Assembly: GCF_014155765.1 (NCBI RefSeq)
Contig: NZ_SCKT01000002.1
Span: 404,427-468,426 of the forward strand
From: Pantoea dispersa
Lineage (GTDB): Bacteria > Pseudomonadota > Gammaproteobacteria > Enterobacterales > Enterobacteriaceae
DNA length: 64,000 bases
Direction of reading: 5' to 3'
Shown: in pieces, positions 26,436 to 35,699 of the stretch
How the letters are laid out: each line of letters starts with the position of its first letter
How positions within the stretch are numbered: the stretch's first letter is position 1
Translations under genes and position numbers: made by a program
Notes under the pieces: model-generated
Databases searched by the model: none
What the model was told of the DNA's origin: nothing
Seen by the model: the letters and a program-made list of their open reading frames with translations, nothing else

Positions 26436-26440
26436 CCCTC

Positions 26441-26839
26441 ATGCCTTTTACCCGCATCATACTGCGTCAGGGTTACAGCGACGCGCAATTAACGCAGATT
26501 TCCGACATCCTGCAACAGAGTCTGGAGGACGAATTTGCCGTTCCACCCGGCGACCGCTTTCAGGTATTTGAAGAACTGCCGGCACGGCTAAGGGTGTTTG
26601 ATCGCCACTATAAAAGCCGCGGGCGTTCAGAGAATTTTGTTCAGTTCATGATTACTGCGGGCAAGCCGCGCAGCCGCGAACAGAAGCACAAGCTGTGTCG
26701 CAGATTGTGTCAGCAACTCTCGCAATCGCTGGATATCGATCCGCAGGATGTGATGGTGATTATTCAGTTTAACACCGTCGATGACTGGAGTTTCAGCGAC
26801 GGATGTCTGATGTCCGAAGAAGCGCGTTTCCACGAGTAA
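26441..26839 (+). CDS. Tautomerase family protein with catalytic Pro1
   Basis: A 132-residue tautomerase with Pro directly after the initiator Met (MPFTRIILRQGYSDAQLTQI) and two fused beta-alpha-beta units, twice the length of 4-OT, like malonate semialdehyde decarboxylase or Tautomerase_3 members. The start at 26441 lies 5 bp after the CMD stop; the longer frame from 26306 is inside the CMD gene. It probably acts on the same metabolite as the CMD protein. Confidence 0.83.
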   Translation: MPFTRIILRQGYSDAQLTQISDILQQSLEDEFAVPPGDRFQVFEELPARLRVFDRHYKSRGRSENFVQFMITAGKPRSREQKHKLCRRLCQQLSQSLDIDPQDVMVIIQFNTVDDWSFSDGCLMSEEARFHE

Positions 26840-26849
26840 CATAGTCAGT

Positions 26850-26885
26850 ATTGCTGGCAGCGCAGGTTAGCGCGCTGCCAGCAAT
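26850..26885 (+). terminator. Strong hairpin terminator after the tautomerase gene
   Basis: A perfect 14-bp stem, ATTGCTGGCAGCGC with GCGCTGCCAGCAAT, around an 8-base loop, beginning 11 bp after the tautomerase stop and ahead of the end of the convergent C45 gene. It probably terminates from both sides. Confidence 0.75.
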
Positions 26886-26931
26886 CACTGTACGGCTTCA
26901 GTGATGGGCTGTGGAGATTAAAAATAACACC

Positions 26932-27954
26932 TCATGGACGACCAGCAGATTGCAAAGCGGCGCGCTGGCGGTCGCGCGTGAAGATCTGCCACGTCACCGC
27001 GTCATCACTCAGGGTAAAAATAGCCGTGGCGAGGGTATTTTCCTCATCCGGATCCTGCGGCGACAGCCGGTAAATCGGCAACGCTGCATCCTGCTGATCC
27101 GATAAAATCGCCCTGGCCGCCGCGCCATCTACCGCCGTTTGCGTCGTCAGCCATGTATCCAGACGCTGCTGGCGCGAGCCGGAACTGGCGGTGACCACCT
27201 GTTCGACGGCGGCAAGCTGCGGGTGAATAAGATGGTTAGCGTGCCCGAAAGGCGCAGTCAGTGCGATCACTGAACAGCCTGAGCCTGTCGCTTCAATACT
27301 GATCAGGCGGCTATCGCCCTGCTGCCCCAGCGTATGGTGAAACGCGCCGGCGCGCGGTATGGCGCTAAGTATGGCGATCGCTTCATCCAGCGTGGTCGCG
27401 TTCAGCGACGCGCGGGCAATGATCTGGCGCGGCACGCCATCCGGACGATGCTGTGCGCGAATGTTATTGACGGTATTAACGATGCCCTTCTCATTAACGG
27501 CAAAAGTGTGACCGCAAAGTGATGCCGGATAGGCGAAGCTGGTGAACGCGAGCCCGTCATCGGGGGTCACGGTGACCAGCGCACAGTCGTCACGCAGCTG
27601 GGGAAAACCATCTTCGTTGTGCGCAATGATCAACTCCCCGCTGGCACTTTTCCCCGCCACCGTGGTGCAACCATCCGAAGTTGAACGCACCAGATCGCCC
27701 CGGCAGTTCCACGCAAACACCTCGTCAATCGGTGCCTGTAATCCTTCAGCCAGTCCTTCCAGCTCCTGCCAGATCAGCGGGAACTGGCGCTGAACCCGCG
27801 CGCGCATACTGCGGATTTGCTGCGTATCTTTCATGGCGGTGACCGTTTGCCAGAGACGGGTATGTCTGAGTTTGTTATGCCAGGCATCACGGCCAAAGTC
27901 ACCGAGTTGCTGACCAATAACAAAAGCCGAACCACGGAAGTCGAGTTTTTTCAT
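26932..27954 (-). CDS. C45 family peptidase / acyltransferase-like amidohydrolase
   Basis: A 340-residue Ntn-hydrolase of the C45 (acyl-coenzyme A:6-aminopenicillanate acyltransferase) family. The nucleophile is the Cys in the DGCTTV segment near residue 95, with HNEDGFPQL soon after, as in the family. Such enzymes mature by self-cleavage before that Cys and then cleave or form amide bonds of acylated amino compounds. It lies 19 bp downstream of an amino-acid ABC importer on the same strand, so it probably hydrolyses the imported compound. No signal peptide is seen, so it would act in the cytoplasm. Confidence 0.82.
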   Translation of the reverse strand: MKKLDFRGSAFVIGQQLGDFGRDAWHNKLRHTRLWQTVTAMKDTQQIRSMRARVQRQFPLIWQELEGLAEGLQAPIDEVFAWNCRGDLVRSTSDGCTTVAGKSASGELIIAHNEDGFPQLRDDCALVTVTPDDGLAFTSFAYPASLCGHTFAVNEKGIVNTVNNIRAQHRPDGVPRQIIARASLNATTLDEAIAILSAIPRAGAFHHTLGQQGDSRLISIEATGSGCSVIALTAPFGHANHLIHPQLAAVEQVVTASSGSRQQRLDTWLTTQTAVDGAAARAILSDQQDAALPIYRLSPQDPDEENTLATAIFTLSDDAVTWQIFTRDRQRAALQSAGRP

Positions 27955-27973
27955 AGCGTTATTTCACTTCATT

Positions 27974-28702
27974 TCAGGATACATGTTGCAAAAATTCTTT
28001 CAGACGCGGATTACGGCTGGCAGTCAGCAGCATATCAGGTGGCCCATCTTCGGCAATGGTACCGCCATCAATAAAGATCAGCCGCGAAGCCACATCGCGG
28101 GCAAAGCCAATCTCATGCGTCACAATCACCATGGTCATGCCCTCTTCAGCCAGCGAGCGCATCACTTTCAGCACTTCATGACGTAACTCCGGATCCAGCG
28201 CGGAGGTCGGCTCATCGAACAGCATCATTTTCGGCCTGACGGCCAGTGCCCGGGCAATCGCCACGCGCTGCTGCTGGCCCCCTGAAAGTTCAGACGGATA
28301 ATGGCTGGCGCGATCGCGCAAGCCAACGCGCTCCAGCAGCGCCAGCGCCTGCTCGCGCGCCGCGGCTTTCGTTTGATGACGCACGCGAATCGGGCCGAAC
28401 ATCACGTTCTCCAGTGCAGTCAGATGCGGGAACAGGTGAAACTGCTGAAACACCATGCCGGCTTCACGGCGGATATCACATTCATTCGCATGCGGATCGG
28501 TGATGTGCATTCCGGCGACCAGCAGCGTCCCGGATGAGATCTCTTCCAGTTTGTTGATGCAGCGTAGCAGCGTTGATTTGCCTGAACCTGAAGGGCCGAT
28601 AATCACCACCACCTCGCCGGACTCAATTTTTAAATTGATATTGTGCAGGACCTGCGTGGCACCAAAATTTTTCGACACTGCGTTAAATTCAACCATGCTC
28701 AT
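27974..28702 (-). CDS. Polar amino acid ABC transporter ATPase (GlnQ/HisP type)
   Basis: A 242-residue ATPase with Walker A GPSGSGKS, signature LSGGQQQR and Walker [16 protein letters not shown]. This is the GlnQ/HisP/ArtP group used for polar amino acids. The start at 28702 overlaps the permease stop as ATGA; longer frames lie inside the permease gene. The N-terminal sequence [11 protein letters not shown] is typical. It works with the permease and binding protein upstream. Confidence 0.93.
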   Translation of the reverse strand: MSMVEFNAVSKNFGATQVLHNINLKIESGEVVVIIGPSGSGKSTLLRCINKLEEISSGTLLVAGMHITDPHANECDIRREAGMVFQQFHLFPHLTALENVMFGPIRVRHQTKAAAREQALALLERVGLRDRASHYPSELSGGQQQRVAIARALAVRPKMMLFDEPTSALDPELRHEVLKVMRSLAEEGMTMVIVTHEIGFARDVASRLIFIDGGTIAEDGPPDMLLTASRNPRLKEFLQHVS

Positions 28703-29355
28703 AAAATATGGATCCTTTTTTCCAGCTGCTTCAGCAAAAAGCTCAGGCATAACGTCACCAGCAGATAAATCATGGCCACCGCCGTCCACACTTCCAGCGC
28801 ACGGAAATTACCCGCAATGATCTCCTGCCCCTGACGCGTCAGTTCTGCCACGCCAATCACAATAAACAGTGAGGTATCTTTAATACTGATAATCCACTGG
28901 TTACCTAAAGCCGGAATCATGCGGCGTAACGCTAAAGGCATAATGACATACCACAGCGTACTGCGCTGCGATAAGCCCATCGCCAGACTCGCTTCTTTAA
29001 AGCCTTTATTAATTGAGAGGATCGCGCCCCGGGTAATTTCAGCAATGTAGGCACCGGAGTTAATCACAATGGTCACGATCGCGGCGGTGACGGGATCAAT
29101 TCTTATCGGCAACACCATCGGCAGTGCAAAATAGATAAACATTACCTGCACCATGATGGGCGTACCGCGAATAAGCTCGACAAAAATAAGTGACAGCGTC
29201 TTAGCAATTTTGCCACCCAGAGCACGGCAGGTTCCCGCCAGTAAGCCAATAATAAAACCGCCCAGCAGACCTGACAGCGAAATAATCAAGGTCAGCTGCA
29301 GACCCTGCAGCAGTAGCGGCAGAGATTCCCAAATATATTTACTGTCAAAATTCAT
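28699..29355 (-). CDS. Polar amino acid ABC transporter permease (GlnP/HisM type)
   Basis: A 218-residue permease with about five helices and the EAA loop [37 protein letters not shown] is the hallmark of the HisM/GlnP family. Only one permease gene is present, implying a homodimeric channel. It is coupled by ATGA to the ATPase gene and separated from the binding-protein gene by a perfect hairpin. Confidence 0.93.
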   Translation of the reverse strand: MNFDSKYIWESLPLLLQGLQLTLIISLSGLLGGFIIGLLAGTCRALGGKIAKTLSLIFVELIRGTPIMVQVMFIYFALPMVLPIRIDPVTAAIVTIVINSGAYIAEITRGAILSINKGFKEASLAMGLSQRSTLWYVIMPLALRRMIPALGNQWIISIKDTSLFIVIGVAELTRQGQEIIAGNFRALEVWTAVAMIYLLVTLCLSFLLKQLEKRIHIL

Positions 29356-29379
29356 AATTTAACCTGTAAACGCTAAACA

Positions 29380-29399
29380 AGGCCGGAGAGCTCCGGCCT
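29380..29399. promoter_or_regulatory. Intercistronic hairpin between binding-protein and permease genes
   Basis: AGGCCGGAG and CTCCGGCCT pair perfectly around two bases. It lies just after the binding-protein stop and before the permease start on the minus strand. In such operons a hairpin here commonly lowers permease and ATPase levels relative to the binding protein or protects the upstream mRNA. Confidence 0.65.
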
Positions 29400-29406
29400 G
29401 ACAGGA

Positions 29407-30159
29407 TTATTTCGGCTGCTTAGCAAACCATTTCACGTAGATTTTGCTGTAAGTCCCATCCGCGCGCAGGGCCTGCAGCGCGGCGTTGATCTTAGGCGTC
29501 AGGCTGCTGTTTTTCTGCATGGCAAAGCCATACTGCTGCGGCAGAATCGTGTCGTTTTCACCGCTGGCTTTGACTTTGCCATCGCCCGCCGTTTTCACGT
29601 AGTACAGCACATTGGGCGAGTCATGGACCACCGCATCAAGGTTGCCGGCCTGCAAATCCAGATAGGCGTTGTCGATATTAGGAAACTCAACATAATTTGC
29701 CTTGTATTTACTTTTCATAAAGCTGGCTGCGGCCGTGCCCTGTTTCAGGCCCACTTTCTTGCCGGTTAAATCGCTGAATTTCTTAATGCTGTTATCATCG
29801 CTTTTGACAGCCATTAATAAGTCGGCGTCATAATAACCGTTGCTGAAATCCACCACCTGCTTACGCGCATCGGTAATGGTAATACCTGCCATCGCGACAT
29901 CCAGATTCCGTGATTGCAGCCCCGGAATCAGGCCACCAAAGTCCATTGGGTGTAATTCATAGCTGACATGCATTTTCTTCGCGATGGCATCCCATAAATC
30001 AATGTCAAAGCCGACGTATTTATCACCTTGCTTAAATTCAAAAGGAACAAAAGCCGTATCAACCCCGACGGTTAATTTATCCTGCGCCGCAGCGATAAAA
30101 CTGGCGGAACAGGCCACCAATGCCAGTGTAACCTTTAATTTATTTAAAAATGCAGACAT
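29407..30159 (-). CDS. Periplasmic polar amino acid binding protein (GlnH type)
   Basis: A 250-residue family 3 solute-binding protein with a signal peptide (LKVTLALVACSASFIAAAQ), then LTVGVDTAFVPFEFKQGD, VGFDIDLWDAIAKKM and MAGITITDARKQVVDFSNGYY, all hallmarks of GlnH. Conserved residues that bind the amino-acid backbone (Arg in TDARK, Asp in VVHDSPN) are present. A frame to 30192 adds 11 residues before the signal peptide and is less likely. The ligand is probably a glutamine-like or acylated amino compound, given the C45 and aminotransferase genes. Confidence 0.92.
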   Translation of the reverse strand: MSAFLNKLKVTLALVACSASFIAAAQDKLTVGVDTAFVPFEFKQGDKYVGFDIDLWDAIAKKMHVSYELHPMDFGGLIPGLQSRNLDVAMAGITITDARKQVVDFSNGYYDADLLMAVKSDDNSIKKFSDLTGKKVGLKQGTAAASFMKSKYKANYVEFPNIDNAYLDLQAGNLDAVVHDSPNVLYYVKTAGDGKVKASGENDTILPQQYGFAMQKNSSLTPKINAALQALRADGTYSKIYVKWFAKQPK

Positions 30160-30286
30160 AATAACCCTCAGCGTCAGTAATGTAGCGTGCAATGATTGTC
30201 ATCCAGCGAAATAACCCGGCGGACATGGTCAAAGAAGGTGGTTAATATAATGGGCGTATCAGGTACGCCCGGAGTAATGCGACAAC

Positions 30287-30841
30287 TTATGCAGGAAGCA
30301 AGTGATCCTGCGTAAAGGGTACCGGCGTCTGTGCGCCGTTCATGATCATCGAGAGAAAACTGTAATAGCCGTTAATGCCTATCAAATCCACCACGCCCTT
30401 CTCGCCCCATAATTCGATGGCTTGCTGCCAGGTGGCATCACTGATTTTCTGTTGCTGATGTAACTGCTGGCAAAACTGATAAATCACCCACTCATCAGGC
30501 TGCAAATCCGCGGGCTGACGTTTTTCATTGATGGCCTGCACCGCTGCAGCAGAAATCCCCTTTTCGCGCGCTATCGGCGCATGGATTGCCCACTCTACCG
30601 GCTGTGACCAGTGCCTTGCCGTCATTAAAATCGCCAGTTCCGATAACCGCTGGCCCAGCGCACTGCGATAGCGCAGATATTCCCCCATACGCTGTGCATG
30701 TGCCATTAACTCGGGACTGCGCAGCAGCGGCTCAAACGGGGGCAGCAGCGCACCGCGTGGCCCGTTGATAATCTCTTCCGCGAGCGGACGTTGCTGCTCA
30801 TCCCAGTCCTGCTCCGCCAGCGGCGGTAATCGGTTGATCAT
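30287..30841 (-). CDS. Carboxymuconolactone decarboxylase family protein (184 aa)
   Basis: A 184-residue CMD-like helical protein with the AILMTARHWSQPVEWAIHAPIAREKG segment in place of an AhpD CxxC motif, so it is of the decarboxylase-like type. The start overlaps the aminotransferase stop as ATGA. The pairing of this protein with a class III aminotransferase and an amino-acid importer suggests action on the keto or aldehyde product of the aminotransferase, but the reaction is unknown. Confidence 0.82.
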   Translation of the reverse strand: MINRLPPLAEQDWDEQQRPLAEEIINGPRGALLPPFEPLLRSPELMAHAQRMGEYLRYRSALGQRLSELAILMTARHWSQPVEWAIHAPIAREKGISAAAVQAINEKRQPADLQPDEWVIYQFCQQLHQQQKISDATWQQAIELWGEKGVVDLIGINGYYSFLSMIMNGAQTPVPFTQDHLLPA

Positions 30842-32166
30842 AATTTGCCGGTCTCTTCACGTATCACGGTGTTCAGCGTATCCACGACAAAATCCAGTTG
30901 TTGCGGGGTGACTATAAACGGTGGGGCAATTAAAATATGGTCGCCATATTGCCCGTCCAGCGTGCCGCCCATCGGATAGACCAGCAAACCGCGCGCCATA
31001 CAGTTGGCCTTGATGGCTGCGTGAAGTTTCATCGCCGGATCGAACGGGGTTTTTGTGGCTTTATCACGCACCAGCTCCACACCGGCAAACAGGCCGCGGC
31101 CGCGTGTATCACCGACGTGCGGTAACTCCCCCAGCACGTCGCGAAGCGCCTTGTGCAGATAAGCGCCCTGCTGCTGAACCGCCTCCAGCAGATGGTCGCG
31201 CTCAATCACCTGCTGTACTGCTAACGCCGCCGCAGCGGCTGTCGCATGACAAATATAAGTGTGTCCATGCTGGAACAGACCGCTGCCAGCCTGCAGCGCA
31301 GACACGATCTTCTCACTGGCCAGCACCGCGCCGATGGGTTGATAACCGCCACCCAGTCCTTTGGCGATGGTAACCAAATCAGGTACCACGCCATCCTGTT
31401 CGAACGCGTGCAGTGTTCCGGTACGCCCCATTCCGCACATCACCTCATCGGCGATAAACAAAATGCCGTACTTGTCGCACAGGCGACGTACACCCAGCAG
31501 ATAGCCCGGCGTCGGCGGCGTGGCACCGCTGGTAGCACCGACCACCGTCTCCGCGCAGAAGCCAATAATCGTTTCCGGGCCCGCATCGATAATCGCCTGC
31601 TCCAGCTCGCTCAATAGCCGCTGGGTATACTGCTGCTGGGTTTCATCGGCACGGCGATCGCGATACTCATTGCAGGCTGAAACGCGAATCACGTCGATTA
31701 ACAGGGGCGCGAACTGACGCCGGCGCCATTCGTTGCCACCCACCGCCAGCGCGCCCAGCGTATTGCCGTGGTAGCTCTGTTTGCGGGCGATGAAACGGGT
31801 GCGCGCAGGCTGTCCGATCTCAACAAAGTATTGCCGGGCCATTTTCAGCGCGGTTTCCACCGCCTCAGAACCGCCCGACACAAAATAGGCATAGTTTAGA
31901 TCGCCCGGTGCGGTGCGCGTTAACTGTTCGGCGAGCTGTTCAACGGTATCGCTGGTGAAGAAACTGGTATGCGCATAAGCCAGTTGATCGATTTGACGAT
32001 GCATAGCTGCGAGGACGTCAGGATGGGCGTGGCCCAGGCAGGAAACGGCGGCGCCACCGCAGGCATCAAGATACTGCTTTCCCTGTGCATCAAAAATGTA
32101 GGCCCCGTGTGCGCGCGTGGCCACGGCGGGCACGCTGCGCAGACTGCGGTGAATGATACGGCTCAT
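30838..32166 (-). CDS. Class III aminotransferase
   Basis: A 442-residue PLP-dependent aminotransferase. The PLP lysine is in the VTIAKGLGGGYQPIGAVLAS segment, preceded by LFIADEVMCGMGRTG with the PLP-binding Asp. The N-terminal YFVSGGSEAVETALK phosphate-binding motif is present. Class III enzymes use terminal amino groups (omega-amino acids, diamines or gamma-aminobutyrate). It is the first gene of the left-going cluster. The RpiR regulator upstream and the inverted repeat at 32222-32251 probably control it. Exact substrate unknown. Confidence 0.9.
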   Translation of the reverse strand: MSRIIHRSLRSVPAVATRAHGAYIFDAQGKQYLDACGGAAVSCLGHAHPDVLAAMHRQIDQLAYAHTSFFTSDTVEQLAEQLTRTAPGDLNYAYFVSGGSEAVETALKMARQYFVEIGQPARTRFIARKQSYHGNTLGALAVGGNEWRRRQFAPLLIDVIRVSACNEYRDRRADETQQQYTQRLLSELEQAIIDAGPETIIGFCAETVVGATSGATPPTPGYLLGVRRLCDKYGILFIADEVMCGMGRTGTLHAFEQDGVVPDLVTIAKGLGGGYQPIGAVLASEKIVSALQAGSGLFQHGHTYICHATAAAAALAVQQVIERDHLLEAVQQQGAYLHKALRDVLGELPHVGDTRGRGLFAGVELVRDKATKTPFDPAMKLHAAIKANCMARGLLVYPMGGTLDGQYGDHILIAPPFIVTPQQLDFVVDTLNTVIREETGKL

Positions 32167-32221
32167 GCTGGTCCTGCTCCTGAATACGCTTCGTTGTTGA
32201 AACGTATCTTGCAGGATCCAT

Positions 32222-32251
32222 TTGAATCACGTCAACGCAATAATGATTCAA
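32222..32251. promoter_or_regulatory. Candidate RpiR operator upstream of the aminotransferase gene
   Basis: TTGAATCA (32222-32229) and TGATTCAA (32244-32251) are perfect inverted repeats 22 bp apart, and a related ATGAATCAT lies at 32282-32290. All are in the space between the aminotransferase start (32166) and the end of the RpiR gene (32294). The repeat fits a dimeric RpiR regulator; binding is inferred. Confidence 0.5.
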
Positions 32252-32293
32252 TCGCATTCAATATTCTTATGACAGATACAAATGAATCATCTG

Positions 32294-33151
32294 TCAGGAT
32301 TTGCCGGCATGCACGTAAGCGCCAGAATCGATTAAATAGCGTTCGGCGTTTTCAATTTTACTGACCGCATCACGTCCATGACGGGCCACCAGCATCGCCA
32401 GCAGGCACTCTGCCAGGCCCATGCCAGAGACGACTGACGGGAAGAACGATGGGCTATCCAGTGAAAACCGGAGCGAGCAATCAGCGGCCTGCGCCAGCGG
32501 CGAGACCGGTGAATCGGTGATGGCGATGATCTTTGCGCCCGCCTGCTGCGCTGCGCGCAGTACATCAAGTGATTCGCGTGAATAAGGGGCAAAGCTGGTA
32601 AGTAACAGGCAATCCGCGGCGGTCAGTTCACGCGTGAAAACTTCGATATTGCTCGCCAGACCATCCACCAGTGATACCTGACGATTGAACAGCCGATACA
32701 CATAAAATAATGACCAGGCGATCGGAAAGCTGGCGCGGAAGCCGCAGATGTAAACATTGTCAGCCGCATCGAGTAAGATCACGGCCTGTTCCATTGCCTG
32801 GCGGTTTTCCTCCTGCGTAAAGGCCAGGTTGGTCTGGTGGGCCTGAAACATCGCATCATACAGCTGCGGTTGCGTGCCGGCGGCCACCAGCTTTTCCGCT
32901 TTCGAGACATAGGTATCATTGCGCAGGCCGATGTCATCGATGAATGCGTCTTTGAGTTCACTCCAGCCGTTATAGCCCAGCCGTTTCGCCAGGCGCAGCA
33001 GCGTTGCCGGTTTCACTCCGGCCTGCTGCGCAAAGGTGCGCATGGATTGCACCACCAGTTGATTGGCATTCTGCAGTGAGAATTCGGCAGCCCGCTGTAG
33101 TTCTGGCGATAATTCACTGAACTCACGGACGATAGTTTCCTTTAGATTCAT
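32294..33151 (-). CDS. RpiR/MurR family transcriptional regulator
   Basis: A 285-residue regulator with an RpiR-type helix-turn-helix at residues 1-75 (FAQQAGVKPATLLRLAKRLG) and a SIS sugar-phosphate binding fold after residue 110 (VYICGFRASFPIAWSLFYVYR, SFAPYSRESLDVLRAAQQAG, ITDSPVSPLA). It lies directly upstream of, and in the same direction as, the aminotransferase cluster, with a 127-bp gap that holds inverted repeats. RpiR members also control amino-acid and amino-sugar catabolism; a non-sugar ligand is likely here. Confidence 0.88.
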   Translation of the reverse strand: MNLKETIVREFSELSPELQRAAEFSLQNANQLVVQSMRTFAQQAGVKPATLLRLAKRLGYNGWSELKDAFIDDIGLRNDTYVSKAEKLVAAGTQPQLYDAMFQAHQTNLAFTQEENRQAMEQAVILLDAADNVYICGFRASFPIAWSLFYVYRLFNRQVSLVDGLASNIEVFTRELTAADCLLLTSFAPYSRESLDVLRAAQQAGAKIIAITDSPVSPLAQAADCSLRFSLDSPSFFPSVVSGMGLAECLLAMLVARHGRDAVSKIENAERYLIDSGAYVHAGKS

Positions 33152-33349
33152 GGCAACAATTCACTGGCTTTGACGTTGAGGTATCTAAACACATTTGAGA
33201 TCAAGACTCTAGGCGCGGATATCACACCGGAGTGACGGCCTGAAGCAGGGCGCGATGCGTCGCGCCGCGACAATCAGGCTGCTCATGGTGGTTTACTTAA
33301 CTGAGCGGCCTGTTGCTATGGAGGGCGAACCTGAGGTTAAAAATTTACT

Positions 33350-33979
33350 TTATTGACGACTCAACACCAGTTTCAGTCCGGCAATAGCAAAACAGCAGGC
33401 TAATAGCGCATCTAATCCCCGGCGGATACGACGGTAAAACGCGTTCATTGCTGCGGTGGAAAATATCAGCGCATAGCCGCAAAATACTGCGACGCAAATC
33501 GCCGCACAGCCGAGAATAATCAGCGGTAAGGTCGAGGCTGCAGCGTCCGGTTTGAGCGCGACGGACATGATCGCGACCCAGGTTAAAATGGCTTTCGGAT
33601 TACCGACGTGCATCAAAATTCCCTGCCGAAATAACGCGCCATACGCAACACGGTGATCGCTGATAACGGTTTTATCGGCAGCAGTGCGGGTTAACGCAGA
33701 TTTACCGGCTTTGTATGACAGCCACAACAGATATAACCCGCCGCCGATTTTCAACACCAGCAGCAATTGGGCAAACGTCGCCAGCACGGTTAATACCCCG
33801 CAGGCCGCCAGCAGCGCCCACAGCATTGAGCCGCCAATTACCCCGCCCGCAAGCGCTAAGGCGGCACCGCGCCCTTTATTCATCGCCGTTCCCATAATCG
33901 CCATATTACTCGGACCAGGGCTGGCCGTTGCCACAAAATAAGTGGTGTAAATCAGCATTAATTCGTGTGAAAGCGCCAT
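33350..33979 (-). CDS. LysE/RhtB family amino acid exporter
   Basis: A 209-residue protein with six helices and the RhtB signature near the start, TASPGPSNMAIMGTAMNKGRGAA (seen as successive pieces). Members export homoserine, threonine, lysine or related compounds. The LysR gene upstream on the same strand may control it. It is near the aminotransferase cluster but separated from the RpiR gene by about 200 bp with no clear gene. The substrate is inferred only at family level. Confidence 0.9.
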   Translation of the reverse strand: MALSHELMLIYTTYFVATASPGPSNMAIMGTAMNKGRGAALALAGGVIGGSMLWALLAACGVLTVLATFAQLLLVLKIGGGLYLLWLSYKAGKSALTRTAADKTVISDHRVAYGALFRQGILMHVGNPKAILTWVAIMSVALKPDAAASTLPLIILGCAAICVAVFCGYALIFSTAAMNAFYRRIRRGLDALLACCFAIAGLKLVLSRQ

Positions 33980-34075
33980 GATATCCTCTGCAGGTAAAAT
34001 GTCCTCAACCTGTTATATCGGCTTGCTCAGAAATTTACTATGTCTTGTTGATATGAAGAAATGCCGGACGCTGTT

Positions 34076-34960
34076 CTATTCTGTGGACTGCTGCATGAGC
34101 CAGGCTCTTACTTTTACCACGGCAGAACGCAGCAGCGCTTCGTGGGGCGTAATAAGCCAGTACGCGTGTCCGGTATTCAGCGTATTTGGAAACGGTGCCA
34201 CCACTTCACCGGATGCTAGGTTTGCCTGAACAAATCGCCTGCGCATCAGCGCTACGCCCATGCCGGCAAGCATCGCCAGCCACGCCCCGCTGCCATCGCT
34301 ATACAAAGGCCCTTTGCCGGAATCAATATGCCCGACGCCGGCTTCAGCGAGCCAGCGCTGCCAGTCTTCCCGGTGCATATCATGCAGTAACGTGACGCGA
34401 CCGAGTGCGGCAAGTGCCGGCGGTTCTCCCAGCTGCTGCGCCACAGCAGGAATGCAGACTGCAAGGTAGTCGTCGTCGATCAACTTCTCACTCACGCAAC
34501 CCTCACAGAAACCGTTGCCATGCCGTACGGCCAGGTCGATACCATCCGTGGCGAAAGACTGGATGCGGGAAGTGGCACTGATGCGCAGGTCGATATCCGG
34601 ACAGGCACGTTCAAAATCAGCCAGTCGCGGCAGTAACCAGTGGGTCGCAAATCCGGTGGTGCAGGCCAGCGTAATGGTATTTTTTTGTGTCTCCTGCACC
34701 AGCGTTTCGGTAGCTTCACGCATCAGGCTGAAAGCCGAAGCAATCGAGTAGTAATAGCCCTGACCGGATGCCGTCAGCGCCAGCTTGCGTCCATTTCGCT
34801 GAAACAGTGGCAGGCCCAGCTGCCGTTCCAGTTCCCTGATGTGCAGGCTGATCGCGCCGGGCGTGACGTGCAACTCCTGGCCTGCAAGGGTCATGCTGAG
34901 GTGCCGGGCAACGGATTCGAACGCTTTCAGGGCGTTAAGAGAAGGCAGGCTGTTTCGCAT
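34076..34960 (-). CDS. LysR family transcriptional regulator (GcvA-like)
   Basis: A 294-residue LysR regulator of the GcvA/AmpR type: RNSLPSLNALKAFESVARHLSM at the N-terminus, then ELHVTPGAISLHIRELERQLG as the recognition helix. The effector domain follows from residue 92. It lies 97 bp upstream of the LysE exporter gene and reads toward it, so the two may be co-transcribed. Confidence 0.9.
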   Translation of the reverse strand: MRNSLPSLNALKAFESVARHLSMTLAGQELHVTPGAISLHIRELERQLGLPLFQRNGRKLALTASGQGYYYSIASAFSLMREATETLVQETQKNTITLACTTGFATHWLLPRLADFERACPDIDLRISATSRIQSFATDGIDLAVRHGNGFCEGCVSEKLIDDDYLAVCIPAVAQQLGEPPALAALGRVTLLHDMHREDWQRWLAEAGVGHIDSGKGPLYSDGSGAWLAMLAGMGVALMRRRFVQANLASGEVVAPFPNTLNTGHAYWLITPHEALLRSAVVKVRAWLMQQSTE

Positions 34961-35223
34961 TGTTTAGTTTTCCTAAAAAACAGGCGGAAATTAAATCGTT
35001 TTTATTTCCTCTCCGTCAACGTTATTAATAGGCAAATAGCACGCGATGCCGTGTCGTTTTTATTCCAAAACTGTTGAGTTACATTGAAATTTTAAGAGAA
35101 AGTACCGTTTCACGCATCACGCCTCCACACGGAAAAATGATCAGCGACCAGGCCCTTTATGGCGATTAACCTTTACCAGGCTTGAGTTTTTGTCGTGTCA
35201 GGGAGGCAATAAATGGAGACAGG

Positions 35224-35670
35224 ATGCAGATGAAGGATATCGATGTTGGATTTACCCACGTTGCGTTTATGGTGAGGGATCTGGAGAAGAGCATGGATTT
35301 CTACCGCCGCTATGCAGGAATGAAGGTGATACACACCCGTGAACCTGACGTCCCGGCTGCCCGCAAGGTGGCATGGCTGAGCGATCATACCCGCCCTTTC
35401 GCGCTGGTTCTGGTGCAGGCGGATGACGTGTCAGATACGCCACTGGGTAAATTTGGACACTTAGGCATTGCCTGTGCGTCACGCGAAGAGATCGATCGTA
35501 AAACAGCGATGGCCGTCGCCGAAGGCGTGTTACGCAAAGCCCCCGAAGAGGCTGGCGAACCGGGGGGGTATTACGTATTTTTTGCCGATCCTGATGGCAA
35601 TACGCTGGAGCTGTCTTTCGGGCAGCGCGTCGGGCTTGAAGCGATACGCACCGCTCCCGGTTTACTTTAA
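35224..35670 (+). CDS. VOC (glyoxalase/dioxygenase) family protein
   Basis: A 148-residue vicinal-oxygen-chelate protein with two beta-alpha-beta-beta-beta units: HVAFMVRDLEKSMDFYRRYAGMKV in the first and HLGIACASREEID in the second, then VFFADPDGNTLELS. His in the first unit, His in the second and Glu near the end supply a possible metal site. An ATG at 35224 follows GGAG. Upstream 34961-35223 shows no other gene. Families with this fold include glyoxalases, extradiol dioxygenases and antibiotic resistance proteins; the function here is open. Confidence 0.83.
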   Translation: MQMKDIDVGFTHVAFMVRDLEKSMDFYRRYAGMKVIHTREPDVPAARKVAWLSDHTRPFALVLVQADDVSDTPLGKFGHLGIACASREEIDRKTAMAVAEGVLRKAPEEAGEPGGYYVFFADPDGNTLELSFGQRVGLEAIRTAPGLL

Positions 35671-35699
35671 CTCGCCTGCACGCAGGCAGCGGAGAACAT

